Source: Achatina immaculata (lineage: Eukaryota; Mollusca; Gastropoda; Stylommatophora; Achatinidae). From it: a stretch of 64,000 nucleotides of DNA. Below, in pieces: positions 33,810-43,930 of this stretch. The stretch's first letter is position 1; the number at the start of each line of letters is the position of its first letter. The stretch spans positions 24,641,642 through 24,705,641 of the forward strand of contig CM019715.1 in the NCBI GenBank assembly GCA_009760885.1, in the 5' to 3' direction. The notes under the pieces were generated by a model. That model did not search any database. It was given only the letters and a program-made list of their open reading frames with translations, and was not told the DNA's origin. The position numbers were made by a program, and so were the translations under genes.

Positions 33810-34395
33810 CGCATATCACAGCATCCATCCAAAATTATGTTTGCTAATAGTTCCTGTCAAATATTGGTTGTTTATGGTGCATTTTATGCCACACGGTTCG
33901 TATTTCCTGCCAGCACCGTAATTTGTCCTAGTTCCTGCATTCTCTTCATAACTACATTGTTCTTCCATTCTCTCATTTTTACGCACTCTTTCCAATGCGT
34001 CACTCTTGTCCATTCTCAGCCTACTGTTTAGTTTAGACTGTCCAGCAAGTCTATCTGCCACTTCATTGATGTGTACTCCAACATGCCCTGGACAATAAAG
34101 CCACTTTAAGTTTGTCACAGCTGGCTGATTTAACAGATAAACCCATTCTTTTTAAGCAGTCTCTTCTCATTATTACGAAGCATACTCAGTGAATCAGTAA
34201 CATTGACACCATTGACAAAAACATCAACAACTAACCATTCCATTGCCGCCGAGACAGCCTCAATTTTCATTCACATGCTTGATGCGGTGACTTCAAAGGC
34301 TCCCGAACAGTGTGTCACTACTCTTCCATTGTGGTACACAACAAAACCCCAGCCATCTGTGTATATTACTTAATTGGAAGTGATGCTGGATGAGA
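33810..34395 (-). pseudogene. LINE-derived RNase H domain fragment
   Basis: In element sense the readable words are VIYTDGWGFVVYHNGRVV, then GAFEVTASS, KIEAVSAAMEWL, VNVTDSLSMLR and, in the frame at 34118-33816, LKWLYCPGHVGVHINEVADRLAGQS. These are the four acidic positions of RNase H in order (YTDG Asp, EA Glu, VTDS Asp, NEVAD Asp) with the PGHxG block before the last. Stops follow SN, ASSM and FIC. LINEs of the I/R1/Jockey sort can carry an RNase H at the C-terminus, but no RT is attached here, so the parent family is unknown. Confidence 0.75.
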
Positions 34396-34599
34396 TCTTG
34401 AATCTGCATCAGATCTTGCGTGAAACTGGTCAAATCTGCTACTGACACCTTTTAAAATGTTTTCTTCGGATTTTTGGCGAACATTCTTTATACCAAACAC
34501 AGATTTTTGAGTGGCATGCACGCTTAATGACAGAATATATGTTCATGATAACGAGTATTCAGGACCACCCATTACCAGTAAAACGCCAGAAAATTTGGA

Positions 34600-35110
34600 A
34601 AAATTCCTGAAACATCCATGAGAACCGTCAGTGGCCAGTCTGTCAGCTCCCTCGCACGACTGGAATTAGTTATGGCGTCTGCTAGGAGATCCTCGAGGAA
34701 AACGAACATGCACACGCGTTTATGTGAAAGTTGTCCCCCGGCTGTTGACACTCGATCAGAATCAGTGGCATCTTGACGTGTGCCTTGAGTTTTGTGAGAT
34801 GGCTAACCACGGCTTGATTTTCGCGAGATGGCTAACCACGAGCCAAGTTTCATCTTCAGGATCATCATGGAAAATGAAATTTAGGTTTACTTAGCTCTGT
34901 GTGATCTCCCCTTTAGCCCCAAAATAAAATTGAAGCAGAAGATGTGCCGCTTAGACACTGGAGATGAAATCCAAACGAAATAGCAGAAAGTATTCGACAG
35001 CCTTGGGGAGAAGGACTTCCACCGTGCTTTTTATGCGTTTGAGAAGCGCTTAGATCGTTATGTATGCTCTAGACTGAACTATTACAAAGGGGATAGCGGC
35101 CGTTTTTAAA
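34600..35110 (+). pseudogene. Mariner transposase relic with internal deletion
   Basis: Plus-strand words in shifting frames: GQSVSSLARL (N-terminal helix-turn-helix region), KVVPRLLTLDQNQWHLDVCLEF, REMANHEPSFIFRI, and then immediately LPFSPKIKLKQKMCRLDTGDE, FDSLGEKDFHRAFYAFEKRLDRYVCSRLNYYKGDSG and a stop. The last block is the C-terminal end of a mariner-type transposase. The catalytic region between FRI and SPKIK is gone, a loss of most of the DDE domain. A near-duplicate of the words GAGATGGCTAACCACG at 34797 and 34831 marks a small local duplication. Confidence 0.7.
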
Positions 35111-35329
35111 TAACATAATCTTGTAATTTTTAAGGACCAGTTTGGGATTTTCTGATAATACAGTATGTATAACTATATGTAATCGCACTGTAATTGCTAA
35201 CAGGATGTGAATTGCAATAATTCCACTCTAGAGAAAGACGAAGTTCAATTTCTTCCACGTTTTCATATGTCTAGTATCTTGCCATATCATAGTATCATGT
35301 CATAACAGTATTTAATTAGGCATGAATAG

Positions 35330-37509
35330 AAAAATTACTGCAGAAATTTAGTGAAAGAATTGATAGTAAATCAATTTGGAAAGCTATTAATACTCTTGTA
35401 AATAAAACGAAGCAATCTGACCCACAAACACATGGCGAATATATTTGCACTAACTTCAGTGAACATTTTAGGGAAGAAATTAATATTCTAAAATCTTCAT
35501 TACCGACCCCTAATTGTGACCTGAGTGTGTTGAAAACTTACAGCGACAGTAAATGTTTAAAGCTAAAACAACTAAATATTCCTTTCCTCACAGTTGGTGA
35601 GGTTTATAACTACATTTGGGTCTTTAAAAACACTAACTCAGCAGGATGTGATGACATTAGTAACACGCTGCACCAGTTATCACAGTCACACTAATATACA
35701 TATACAATTTGTGCATTGACAAACACTATTTCCCTAAAACTCGCCAAAGTGTTTCTTATTTTTAAATCTGGTTTGACTGATGACCTCTCAAACTATAGAC
35801 CCGTATCCATTCTGTCATCATTATCTAAACATCTTGAAAAACATATACAAAAGCTAACACTGCTCCACATGCAGGAAAACAATCTACTAATAGACAGTCA
35901 CTTAGGTTTTAGACCAAATCACTCCTGCCACACAGCATGAGAGAAAGAAAAAAAAATAAATGAAAAAAAAACTAAAATGACAGAAAGCTGGCTGTCTAAT
36001 ATAGATGATGACAAATTATGTGATGCTGTCTTTGTTGATTTCAAGAAAACCTTTGATATGACTGATCATGAAATTCTTGCAAAATAAGCTGAAAGGCTAT
36101 AGATTACACCATGACCTAACAAAATTTGTTACATCTTTTCTCTCAGGTAGAAAACAAGTAGTTTGCTTTAGAAATAAAATATCTGTCTCTTCTGTGGTTT
36201 ATACAACCACAGGCTCCATTCTTGGCCTCTTCTCTTTGCTACCTATATTTACCACTACATTTAAAGAACTCTTCATGTGATCTTTTTGATGATGACTGCA
36301 CTGTTTACAATAGTGACTATGACATCAATAATCTACATACAACGTTCCAAAATGGTATAAACAGTTTGATTAAATGGAGTAATAAGAATGATATGTTGAC
36401 AAACAGCAACAAAACAAACTCCATGCTCATCACTACAAGACAGAAACTTCACTACAGCTTTGTGCTGGGACTAAGGCAATAGAAAATGTTCATGAACATA
36501 AAACTCTAGGACTCATCATTAATCACCATTTAATTTGGAATTCTCAGGTACATAACCTAACAAACTTGACTGCACAGAAAGTTTACCAACTAGCCAAAAT
36601 TAAACACTTTATTGACAAAGACACAAGAAAAATATACTACATATCACACATACAAACACGCTTAGATTACTGTTCCATAATCTGTGATGGATGCTCAGTC
36701 TCAAACACAAAAAAGGCTCCACTCACTTAACAAACGAGCATTAAATCTGATTTGTGACAAACACCCAGTACAGACTGTAGATCAGCATAAACAACTCAAA
36801 ATTCTACCCCTCAAATAGAGAGTCATTTTCAACGAAGTTTGTTCACAGAATTCTGTCGCTCAATGCTCCACAATGTGGTCACTGTTTACGTATATAACAA
36901 TAGACATAGCCTAAAAAAACTGTCTTCTTCCTAAACCCAGGATTGATCTGTACAAGAAAAGCCTTACATACTCTGCAGTACAGCTCTGGAACACCCTCCC
37001 TTTCATTTAAAATCCAATATTAATACTTCATGCTTTAACTCAAACCTGTTTCATTATTTCCTTGCTTGTAATTATATGCCTCCGTAGAATAACCAGCACT
37101 CTCTCAACCCATGACTCGCCAACCATCAAATACTAAAATGATACAGTTCGAGAAGTAACTTGTTAGATATCGTTAGAAATTATTTTAATGTTTGTTAAAA
37201 AACATATGTTAGAAAATCTGTATTGACAATGCATTTTTGTTTACGTATATGTCTGTGTGTGCGCGTGTATGTGTGTGCGAATGGTATTTTATTAGGTTAA
37301 TTATTTCTCTTTTACTTTGAATGTAATAGTTTAATCTTACTCTTTTGATATGTTTTCCCCTAATGTAATTTGTATATTTGTATTAAATCGAGTGTGTGGA
37401 AAGAATGAAACATGGAGTAATGAAGGGCAGAATGTAAGACAGGCCTGCGTGCCCAATTCTTTACCCTTTAAAAATAAAGATCATTCATTCATTCATTCAT
37501 TCATTCATT
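35330..37509 (+). pseudogene. LINE-J (Jockey/CR1-like) with (CATT)n tail
   Basis: Frames give SIWKAINTLVNKTK, FSEHFREEINIL, the NSAGCDDIS block, KVFLIFKSGLTDDLSNYRPVSILSSLSKHLEKHI (35716-35940; the NYRPVSIL box of the RT fingers), LGFRPNHSC, FVDFKKTFDMTDHEIL (motif A, normally FDTVDH), LFDDDCTVY (from YADD; first Asp kept), LIKWSNKNDM, LGLIINHHLIWNSQV-like words, and LDYCSIIC. The 3' UTR runs to a (CATT)n tail at 37484-37509. The NYRPVS and DYCS signatures are those of Jockey/CR1-type elements, distinct from LINE-A and LINE-B. Many stops make it dead. The start at 35330 is approximate. Confidence 0.8.
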
Positions 37510-37745
37510 CCTCTAGCTACCCTACGATTAGGGAGCTAGCACACTCTTAACAGGTCAAGGCGATTTGCTCCATTCTTTTTCAGCTTTCCGAGCCACTAAG
37601 TCTCATTGCTACAGATAAAGTTGGCCTCCATTCCTCTCTATTTCTAATCTTGTTTCCACGTGGTGGCAGTATTTCGTTTATATCCTTTTATATGTTGTCT
37701 ACAATCTCTGTCTTAGTCTACCACTTGATCTTGTTTAGATCTCTG
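37510..37745 (-). pseudogene. LINE-K 3' fragment, copy 1
   Basis: On minus the frame relics NEWRANFI-like, ICSNET and WLGKLKKNGANRLDLLRVC resemble the closing region of the second copy at 50.09-50.35 kb (EEWRQVLSVAMTHIGSE). It is sandwiched between the LINE-J tail and the LINE-B tail. Assignment is tentative. Confidence 0.5.
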
Positions 37746-37746
37746 G

Positions 37747-38844
37747 TCAGTCAGTCATTTGCATGATCCTTGCGGAACTTTGCTACCTAACAGCTCTCTT
37801 GTAGGCTTCTCGGTTGAAGTAAGATGCCCTGCTGCTGATGTGTCCATTCGCAGAACATCAATGATGTCATGCAGAGATCTTCATCATGGTCTTCGTCTCT
37901 TTCTTTTTCCCATTATGTATCCTTCCACGACTGTCTTCTCTAACTTATCATGACGTTTAATCTGTCCAAAATATTTAAGTTTTCTCTGTTTAATCTCCCT
38001 TACTAGCCAACCATCTCCAATATTAAGTTCTTGTAGTATGCATACACTCGTATTTGTTCTTTTTGTGTCCATGATATTTGAAGGAAGCATTCTGTACTTG
38101 CTTTCCGTACCATTTACGTTCAAAGGCATTTATGTGTTTCTCAGCTGATTTGTTAAGTGTATAGGTCTCACAGACATATGTATCGATAGGAAAGATGAAT
38201 GCCTTTAAAAATCTTATTTTTGTAATTATGTCTGTTCCTCTCCACAGATTCTTTAGTTTGTTTTTTTTTCTGAAGAGCGATAGATATCCTCCTTTTAATT
38301 TTCCTCATTGCATTTCCATTATTAGTTAGTAAATATCCAAGATATTCAAAACTTTCCACCTCTTCCAGTTTTTCCTCCCTGATATATATTTCAGTTGCCT
38401 TACTTGTTTTGTCAGTTGTGATCAATTTAGTTTTCTTGGCATTAAGATAACGGTTGTGTTCTTCACTGTTCTTGCTTACTGATATAATTAGTTTTTCAAT
38501 TCCTTTTTGTGTTGTGGACAGTAATACTGAGTCATCAGCATATCTAACCTCTGGTATTTCTTAACCGCCAATTGTTATGGCATCAAAATATTCTTTGTCT
38601 ACATCTTCTCTAACATTCCTCATTATATTTTCAGTGTACAGGTTAAATAAGTAAGGCTACAGCATGCACCCCTGACGGACCCCTTGTTTTATGTCAAAAC
38701 CAAGTTGTTGTTTCACCATTTATTCTTACTGCTGCCTTTTGGCCTAGATACAGCTTTGATATTAATTGTGTCACATTGTCACATGTGTTGAAAGTGCAAT
38801 TAATTTTTTCATTATGTTGATTGTACACAATCAAATGCTTTTGA

Positions 38845-38893
<49 letters not shown>

Positions 38894-39960
38894 CGTGTGT
38901 AAGTATGTGCGTATGTATGTATGTTCCAGCATAATTCTGGAATGCCTGGAAAAATTTCAATGAAACGTGGTACACATATGACTAACATTTTGGAGAAAAG
39001 AACTGTGGAGGTAACACATCTCTAACTCCCATAAGGGATCCTGGGAATGGGGTGGGGTGGGAGTGACATGTAAAGATAATCGAAAACGACCAATATTAGT
39101 GTCGAATCCAAAGTTCTCGGGGTCGCTGAGATGAATAGTGACACTCCCGATGCCATTTAAGTCCATGTTCAGCCCCATCGGCATGGGAGTTGAGAAGGGA
39201 TTTATATTTAATAGAAGATTGGGATAAATAAATACCCGGGAAACGCCGAGTCATAAGGTATTAGTCTATAAAAAAATAAATATAGCTTGACATTAAATTC
39301 TCTGCATTTCTCTATTATTAATCTTATGTTGAATATATGATCTCTTGTTCCTCTTTCTTGTCTAAAACCAGCTTGGACCATATTGATTTCTCCTTCTATT
39401 TTCTTACGAAGTCTACCCACTTGTGATTTTTTACAGAATTTTACTGGCATGACTAACCAGGGCAACAGTTCTGTAGTTTGTGCATAATTTCAAGTTACCA
39501 TTTTTCGGCAGTGGTATGAATACAGTTCTTTTCTATTCTTTTGGCCAAACATCTGAACCCTCTCTCTTTCTACCTAGTGCATGATATATAGTAGCACATT
39601 CCTTTCCTCCTGCCTTAATGACTTCAACTGTAATCTCATCACATCCTGGTGATCTACCATTTTTCAGACTGTTTATTCCCCATAAAACTTCTTCACTTGT
39701 CGGTTCATGTTCTTTCTCCTTCAATAATAATTAACACTGTTGATTTCTGCTTTCACAGGCAGCTGTATCTTATTTTCCTCTGAAATATTCTTTCCATCTT
39801 TCTAAAATTTCCTGTCTCTGTCAAGGTCTTCACTTACATTTAGCTTAGCTGTGACATTTCTCGTCAATGTCTTTATCTCTTTAAACATTTCACTATCTCT
39901 TCTACGCTTCTGATGTCCTTCTATTCTTTCATAACAGCCTTGTATGTGGTGTTTTTTTTT
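37747..39960 (-). mobile_element. LINE-B, longest copy outside the nest, with an inserted repeat
   Basis: The minus strand encodes, 5' to 3', EKEHEPTSEEVLWGINSLKNGRSPGCDEITVEVIKAG (39724-39533, the PGCDEIT block before the RT fingers), GRLRKKIEGEINMVQAGFRQERGTRDHIFNIRLI (39465-39300), KAAVRINGETTTWF (38720-38694), a QGC-box relic, VRYADDSVLLSTTQK (38560-38500), REEKLEEVESFEYLGYLLTNN, and the C-terminus with NIGDGWLVREIKQRKLKYFGQIKR. The tail is (GACT)n (37747-37759). A foreign ~400 bp repeat interrupts it at about 38846-39258. Frameshifts are present. YADD is retained. Confidence 0.85.
38846..39258. mobile_element. Unclassified ~410 bp repeat inserted in LINE-B, with (TA)n(TG)n end
   Basis: LINE-B reads CAAATGCTTTTGA up to 38842 and resumes AGTCTATAAAA at 39262, as it does uninterrupted at 59.27 kb (ATGCCTTTGAGCAGTCTATAAAA). 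The intervening block begins with (TA)n(TG)n (38846-38890), has imperfect GTATGTA repeats, then CATAATTCTGGAATGCC and TTTCAATGAAACGTGGTACAC, and finally a C/G-rich part with CCCGATGCCATTTAAGTCC. The minus strand keeps a 75-residue open frame (39184-38957). No TIR or TSD is evident. It resembles short non-autonomous repeats that end in tetranucleotide arrays. Confidence 0.65.
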
Positions 39961-41040
39961 ATTTCTTAAAAGAAATAAGAAGGAAATACTCAGTGTACAT
40001 TTAAATACAAAAATATACTTTCATGCGCCGCCTAGTTCGGCATTTGGGAACGGCATGTGGCCGAAAGTTGATTTGACCGTATGTCATTAGTTATAAGGGA
40101 AGTAAGATACTAAGTGCAGTTCACTACTATATAGTTACAAGATGAACAGACATGGTTATCGTCACTTATGCAGGAAATTCTCTACTGTGGAGAGCGGAAC
40201 AACAACACAACTCCTTCAGATCATCAGAGGAAGTACCCCCTCAGACAAGTGATTCGGCCCAGAGATCTTGTGAATTGTTGCTTTTTCTTGTCCTGGGATT
40301 GAACTCATGATCTTCCACTTGGCACTGCGCTCTGAAGTGTGTCTTTAGCGATTCCGCTATGGAGGACTGGTATTGGCTGTGACAAACGAAATTATTTATG
40401 TTCTAAATGCTTATTTTGCATACTCCATAGCCAGCATGAGGCCTTTTCTGCTATTTCTGGAAGGCGTTTCAATGTCCTTGCTCTTGCTTGTCCTTTATGC
40501 CCAGTTTCTTACATGCTGATGTTGCTACAGATCCTCTCGCTCCCACTTCTACAGCTATCACTTTTGCCCTGACTCCTGCCCCTGCCTTATTTGGTTGGCC
40601 AGGTCATTGTACTTCTCACATTTGAATAGATGCTGCTCCTCTATTCTTGTTTCGTACGGAACCGTAAGCTCGATCATTATTAATACCTGTTTTTCTATGG
40701 AGTACACTACAATATCCGGTCGCATTCCTTTGTTCTTGATGGCAGTCGGGAATTCTCTTTTTCTTGGTAGGTCCGCTACCACATCCCAATCACTTCCACC
40801 ATCTAGCAGTGATGGTAAGGGAATGTCCCTGATTTCAATATTCGATGTTGTACCAGCGCCTGTGAAGTATTTAAGTGGGACCTCACCTCTTTTGCTGTTA
40901 CTTACTTTATCTTTTGCCCTGCCTACAATGTATCAATGTAACCATTATCTAGGAGGTATGTTGTTAGTCTCCTTGCCATCACGGAGAAGAATATCTTTTC
41001 TTCCACATTCAGAAGTGAGATCGGTCTGAACTGGTTGATT

Positions 41041-41373
41041 TCAGTGGAATTCTGCTCCTTTTGGGTTGTATACTACGTTTGCCTTTTTCCATTCTTTACT
41101 TATAAGTCTCTTGGTCCATGCTACTCCTATGAGTTTATGGAGCTTCTTTAGTACTTCGGGGCATCTTTTGTATAGTATGTAAGGGACCCCATTTGGGCCT
41201 GGTGCTGACTTGCCTTTAGCTTTTCCTACGATGCTCTCTACTTCTTGTAAGGTCAGTGGGGTGCATTTGAATTTACTGTCTGGTGCACAGGACCTCGCTA
41301 GACCTGTTATCTGCTCGAGAAGTGTATGGTGATTTTTATCATAGTATGTCTTGCTCAGATGTTCCTCGAGCAC
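41041..41373 (-). pseudogene. LINE-C reverse transcriptase, N-terminal block
   Basis: The frame reads MLEEHLSKTYYDKNHHTLLEQITG, then CTPLTLQEVESIVGKAKGKSAPGPNGVPYILYKRCPEVLKKLH and KEWKKANVVYNPKG. SAPGPNGVPY is the start of the RT fingers in R2-like LINEs, and the preceding TLQEVESIV helix matches the usual pre-RT region. It ends at a stop, after which NQPVQTDLTSECGRKD relics continue to the deletion junction near 40929. Confidence 0.8.
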
Positions 41374-41716
41374 CCCCTTACCTGCTTTCGGCGTACCTGA
41401 TTTTGGCTGTTCAAATAACTGCTTGGCAAACCCGAAGCTTTCTCTGAAGAACTTCTATCTTGCGTATCTGGTTTCTCTCTTCTTTTTACATAGTCTTTAA
41501 GCTCTGCAAAGGGCATTTTGCTGGGATTTTAGATGCTGCCAAACCTGTCTGAGTCCTTCTTTTTCCGATTCATATGCCTTCTTGAACATTTTCCGGGCAT
41601 AGTTCTTCTGTTTTACTGCGTCTATATTCCTCTGTCTTCTGGACTTTCTTGGTGTTACTTTTTCTCTTTTTGCCTGTTTGGTTCCATACTCTTTGTGGCA
41701 GTGAAGATATATAATG

Positions 41717-42799
41717 TTACCAAATTCTTCCAGTTTTTTTCTCATGGTTTTTCCTTCTCAGCTTTTTGTCCAATGCTTTGCATAGTCCTTTTTCCAGGTT
41801 TTCCCATATGTTTTCGGCAACTGCTGGTGGGAAGTTAATCTTGTCTCTGGTCTCGTCGGAGGACTGCATTGCCTTCTTGCTGCCTGACTCAACCTGAATA
41901 TTCTCTGTACTGTGGTTTACATCCTGACAGAGATCTTCTAATGTCTTACCTGAGACTGGCGTCACAGTGCAATGTTGAGTATTAGGCAGCATGGAAACAC
42001 CACATCCTTTCTTCGTTCTGTGTATCTTCATGCCACGATGAGTGTTAAATTTCCAGCCACAGGTGCATGGATACACCATACGCTGTTCTGAACTCGAATT
42101 AATTGGGGCGGGCATGGTCGTTTCTGTATAGTCACTTGTGGATCCATTATTCTCCCCGCCTTCGGTTAATCCTGGGGACATTTCTTCCTTTTTTTTGACT
42201 TTGTAGCGATAGTATGACGGCTGACAGGGTTGATAGTATGACAGCTGACAGGGTTGATAGTATGACGGCTGACAGGGTTGATAGTATGACGGCTGACAGG
42301 ATTGATAGTATGACAGCTGACAGGGTTGATAGTATGACAGCTGACAGGGTTGATAGTATGACAGCTGACAGGGTTGATAGTATGACGGCTGACAGGGTTG
42401 ATAGTATGACAGCTGACAGGGTTGATAGTATGACAGCTGACAGGGTTGATAGTATGACGGCTGACAGGATTGATAGTATGACGGCTGACAGGGTTGATAG
42501 TATGACAGCTGACAGGGTTGATAGTATGACAGCTGACAGGGTTGATAGTATGACGGCTGACAGGGTTGATAGTATGACAGCTGACAGGGTTGATAGTATG
42601 ACAGCTGACAGGGTTGATAGTATGACGGCTGACAGGGTTGATAGTATGACGGCTGACAGGATTGATAATATGACGGCTGACAGGGTTGATAGTATAACGG
42701 CTGACACGGTTGCTGGCCCGGACAGCCCGGTTCAGGGACGCTTTCCCAGTGGGGATTCTGTCTTTCCCGACTGTCAGTCGGTCTTTCACGATTGTCCAT
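41717..42799 (-). CDS. LINE-C N-terminal frame: 21 octapeptide repeats plus zinc finger
   Basis: This is a 360-residue open frame. Residues 1-30 are polar (MDNRERPTDSRERQ). Residues 31-198 are 21 tandem octapeptides of PCQPSYYQ type, with Pro/Leu at position 4, Pro/Ser at position 1 and two end variants. Residues 199-235 are acidic/polar. A zinc finger follows, PCTCGWKFNTHRGMKIHRTK, with Cys245, Cys247, His260 and Cys266 (C-x-C-x12-H-x5-C). The tail is basic (KKLRRKNHEKK). In R2-type LINEs an N-terminal finger of this type helps bind target DNA. The repeat region is a Tyr/Pro/Gln/Cys-rich low-complexity tract I do not know from that family. Copy 1 is truncated before it. Translation beyond position 41717 is interrupted, so this is the N-terminal part of a longer dead protein. 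The ATG at 42799 is the natural start; an alternative frame opens at 42831. Confidence 0.75.
   Translation of the reverse strand: MDNRERPTDSRERQNPHWESVPEPGCPGQQPCQPLYYQPCQPSYYQSCQPSYYQPCQPSYYQPCQLSYYQPCQLSYYQPCQPSYYQPCQLSYYQPCQLSYYQPCQPSYYQSCQPSYYQPCQLSYYQPCQLSYYQPCQPSYYQPCQLSYYQPCQLSYYQPCQLSYYQSCQPSYYQPCQPSYYQPCQLSYYQPCQPSYYRYKVKKKEEMSPGLTEGGENNGSTSDYTETTMPAPINSSSEQRMVYPCTCGWKFNTHRGMKIHRTKKGCGVSMLPNTQHCTVTPVSGKTLEDLCQDVNHSTENIQVESGSKKAMQSSDETRDKINFPPAVAENIWENLEKGLCKALDKKLRRKNHEKKTGRIW
42208..42711. repeat. 24 bp minisatellite, 21 units, inside the LINE-C frame
   Basis: There are 21 units of GATAGTATGACGGCTGACAG plus GGTT on the plus strand. Variation is almost limited to one site (GGCT or AGCT) and a GGGTT/GGATT change in units 4, 11 and 19. 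The last two units (20 and 21) at the 5' side of the element are the most divergent. Because the unit is 24 bp and lacks stops, three minus-strand frames and one plus-strand frame all stay open across it. Only the PCQPSYYQ frame joins the zinc finger. Confidence 0.98.
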
Positions 42800-42838
42800 C
42801 GATCTTTCCCGACTGTCAATGGCATCACCATGCTCTGT

Positions 42839-43046
42839 ATGCAGGAAGCTCTCTACTGTAGAGAGCGGAACAACAACACAACTCCTTCAGATCATCAGAG
42901 GAAGTACCCCCCTCAGACAAGTGTTTCGGCCCTATTAAACTCCTAAGGGGGTGGGCCCCTCTGGGTCATGACTCCCAGAGGTCTTGTGAGTTGCTTTTTT
43001 TTGTCCTGGGACTGAACCCATGATCTTCCAGTTGGCACTGCACTAG
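42839..43046 (-). mobile_element. LINE-C 3' end fragment directly upstream of copy 2
   Basis: The block contains the terminal palindrome (CTCTCTACTGTAGAGAG, 42849-42865), the C/G-rich part and the B-box-like stretch, then stops inside the tRNA-like segment at about 43046. Its 3' end lies against the 5' end of LINE-C copy 2, in the same orientation, with no spacer that I can identify. Confidence 0.85.
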
Positions 43047-43930
43047 CACACTGTGTAACAGGCATGATGAAATCCAGGCTTGAGTGACTCCAGATGGAGT
43101 GGCCAGAGTGTGGAGTAGGGGGGGAGAATGAGGTCAAGCTTGTAATTAAGACCGTGTCCGGCCCAGAAGTTTACCGCGATAGTCTACTTTCACCCTATGC
43201 AAAACCTATCCGTAAGATCCAATTATTTTTCTTCTCACAAATTCACCTCTTCCTTGCTAATAAACAACATATTTGGGTTTAGAACTAACTCGTTTGCAAG
43301 AGGCATATTCTAAGCCACTGCCCGGACATTCCCTATCTTAATCCGACACTGCTCACATCGTTTATATGTATAAAAAGTGACTCCAAACTCCTTGACAATG
43401 CGCGCCGTTTCAACTTCAAGTGAATGAGATTCAGATAGTTCTTGTCCTCAAAGGTGAACAATTTGGCATAGTCATGTGCTGTGGAGGTGTATAAAGATTT
43501 AATGGAAATGCCAAGTCTTTCGACTTGATCAATAAAATGGCTGCACATATATTTAACGTTACATGTCAGCACACACACAGTACTATGGTTAAGCTGAAAT
43601 TCTTCAACTGAATGAAATGAAAAGAGAAAAAGAAATGAATGTTTTATATGAAAAAAGGTTAAAGCGATTTAGGAAATGGGGACACGGGGGGGGGGGGGGG
43701 GGTGCTATGTTAGCAGGGCAAAACTATCACCAAGTGACGTCTATAGCATTGTTAAAGCCGTTAGTTCAACTTCATTGATCCAAACTGAAATGATTTTTTT
43801 ACTTCGTCTGCAGTGAAGTTCTCAAATTTCGAAGGACAATCTTTGCTTTTTGTTACTGCCTGAAGCTTTTAGCAGTTCTGATACAGGGTGATTACCTTGG
43901 CAGTTCCCCCAAATAAGCTCTTCTTCTTCT
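43047..43930. other. No gene recognised; poly-G tract at 43686-43702
   Basis: A minus-strand frame of 81 codons (43578-43333, MCVLTCNVKYMCSHFIDQ...) has no motif I can place. A homopolymeric G run (43686-43702) is present. The rest is AT-rich. Confidence 0.4.

Larger units (their letters stand above)
40169..42838 (-). mobile_element. LINE-C copy 2 with intact 5' region, RT core deleted
   Basis: This copy supplies the 5' half missing from copy 1: a 5' segment with three ~22 bp repeats of GACAGTCGGGAAAGA type (42835-42755), a long N-terminal frame with repeats and a zinc finger (41717-42799), a basic region (41745-41497), and the start of the RT (41373-41041). At about 40929 it jumps to the endonuclease and 3' UTR. 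By comparison with copy 1, about 1.5 kb is missing, including the RT catalytic box and the CCHC knuckle. The endonuclease keeps RPDIVVYS and IELTVPYE (40723-40650), the residues lost in copy 1. The 3' UTR block is 40169-40398. Confidence 0.88.

Noticed and set aside
40595..41029. Plus-strand 144-codon frame across LINE-C
   Set aside because: Antisense to the endonuclease region and crosses the internal deletion junction. Not a gene.
42208..42711. CRISPR array
   Set aside because: Units are 24 bp back to back with no unique spacers. It is a minisatellite within a LINE.
42214..42861. Plus-strand 215-codon frame of MTADRVDS repeats, and two further minus-strand repeat frames
   Set aside because: All are by-products of the 24 bp minisatellite having no stop in several frames. 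Only the minus frame with PCQPSYYQ connects to a zinc finger and basic tail.
40169..43046. LTR retrotransposon with direct terminal repeats
   Set aside because: The enclosed proteins are R2-like LINE domains with no gag, protease or integrase, and the flanking repeats are LINE-C 3' tails of unequal length.
43094..43282. 62-codon plus-strand frame and the 81-codon minus frame at 43333-43578
   Set aside because: No family motif, no repeats of the frame elsewhere, and a length expected by chance in AT-rich DNA.
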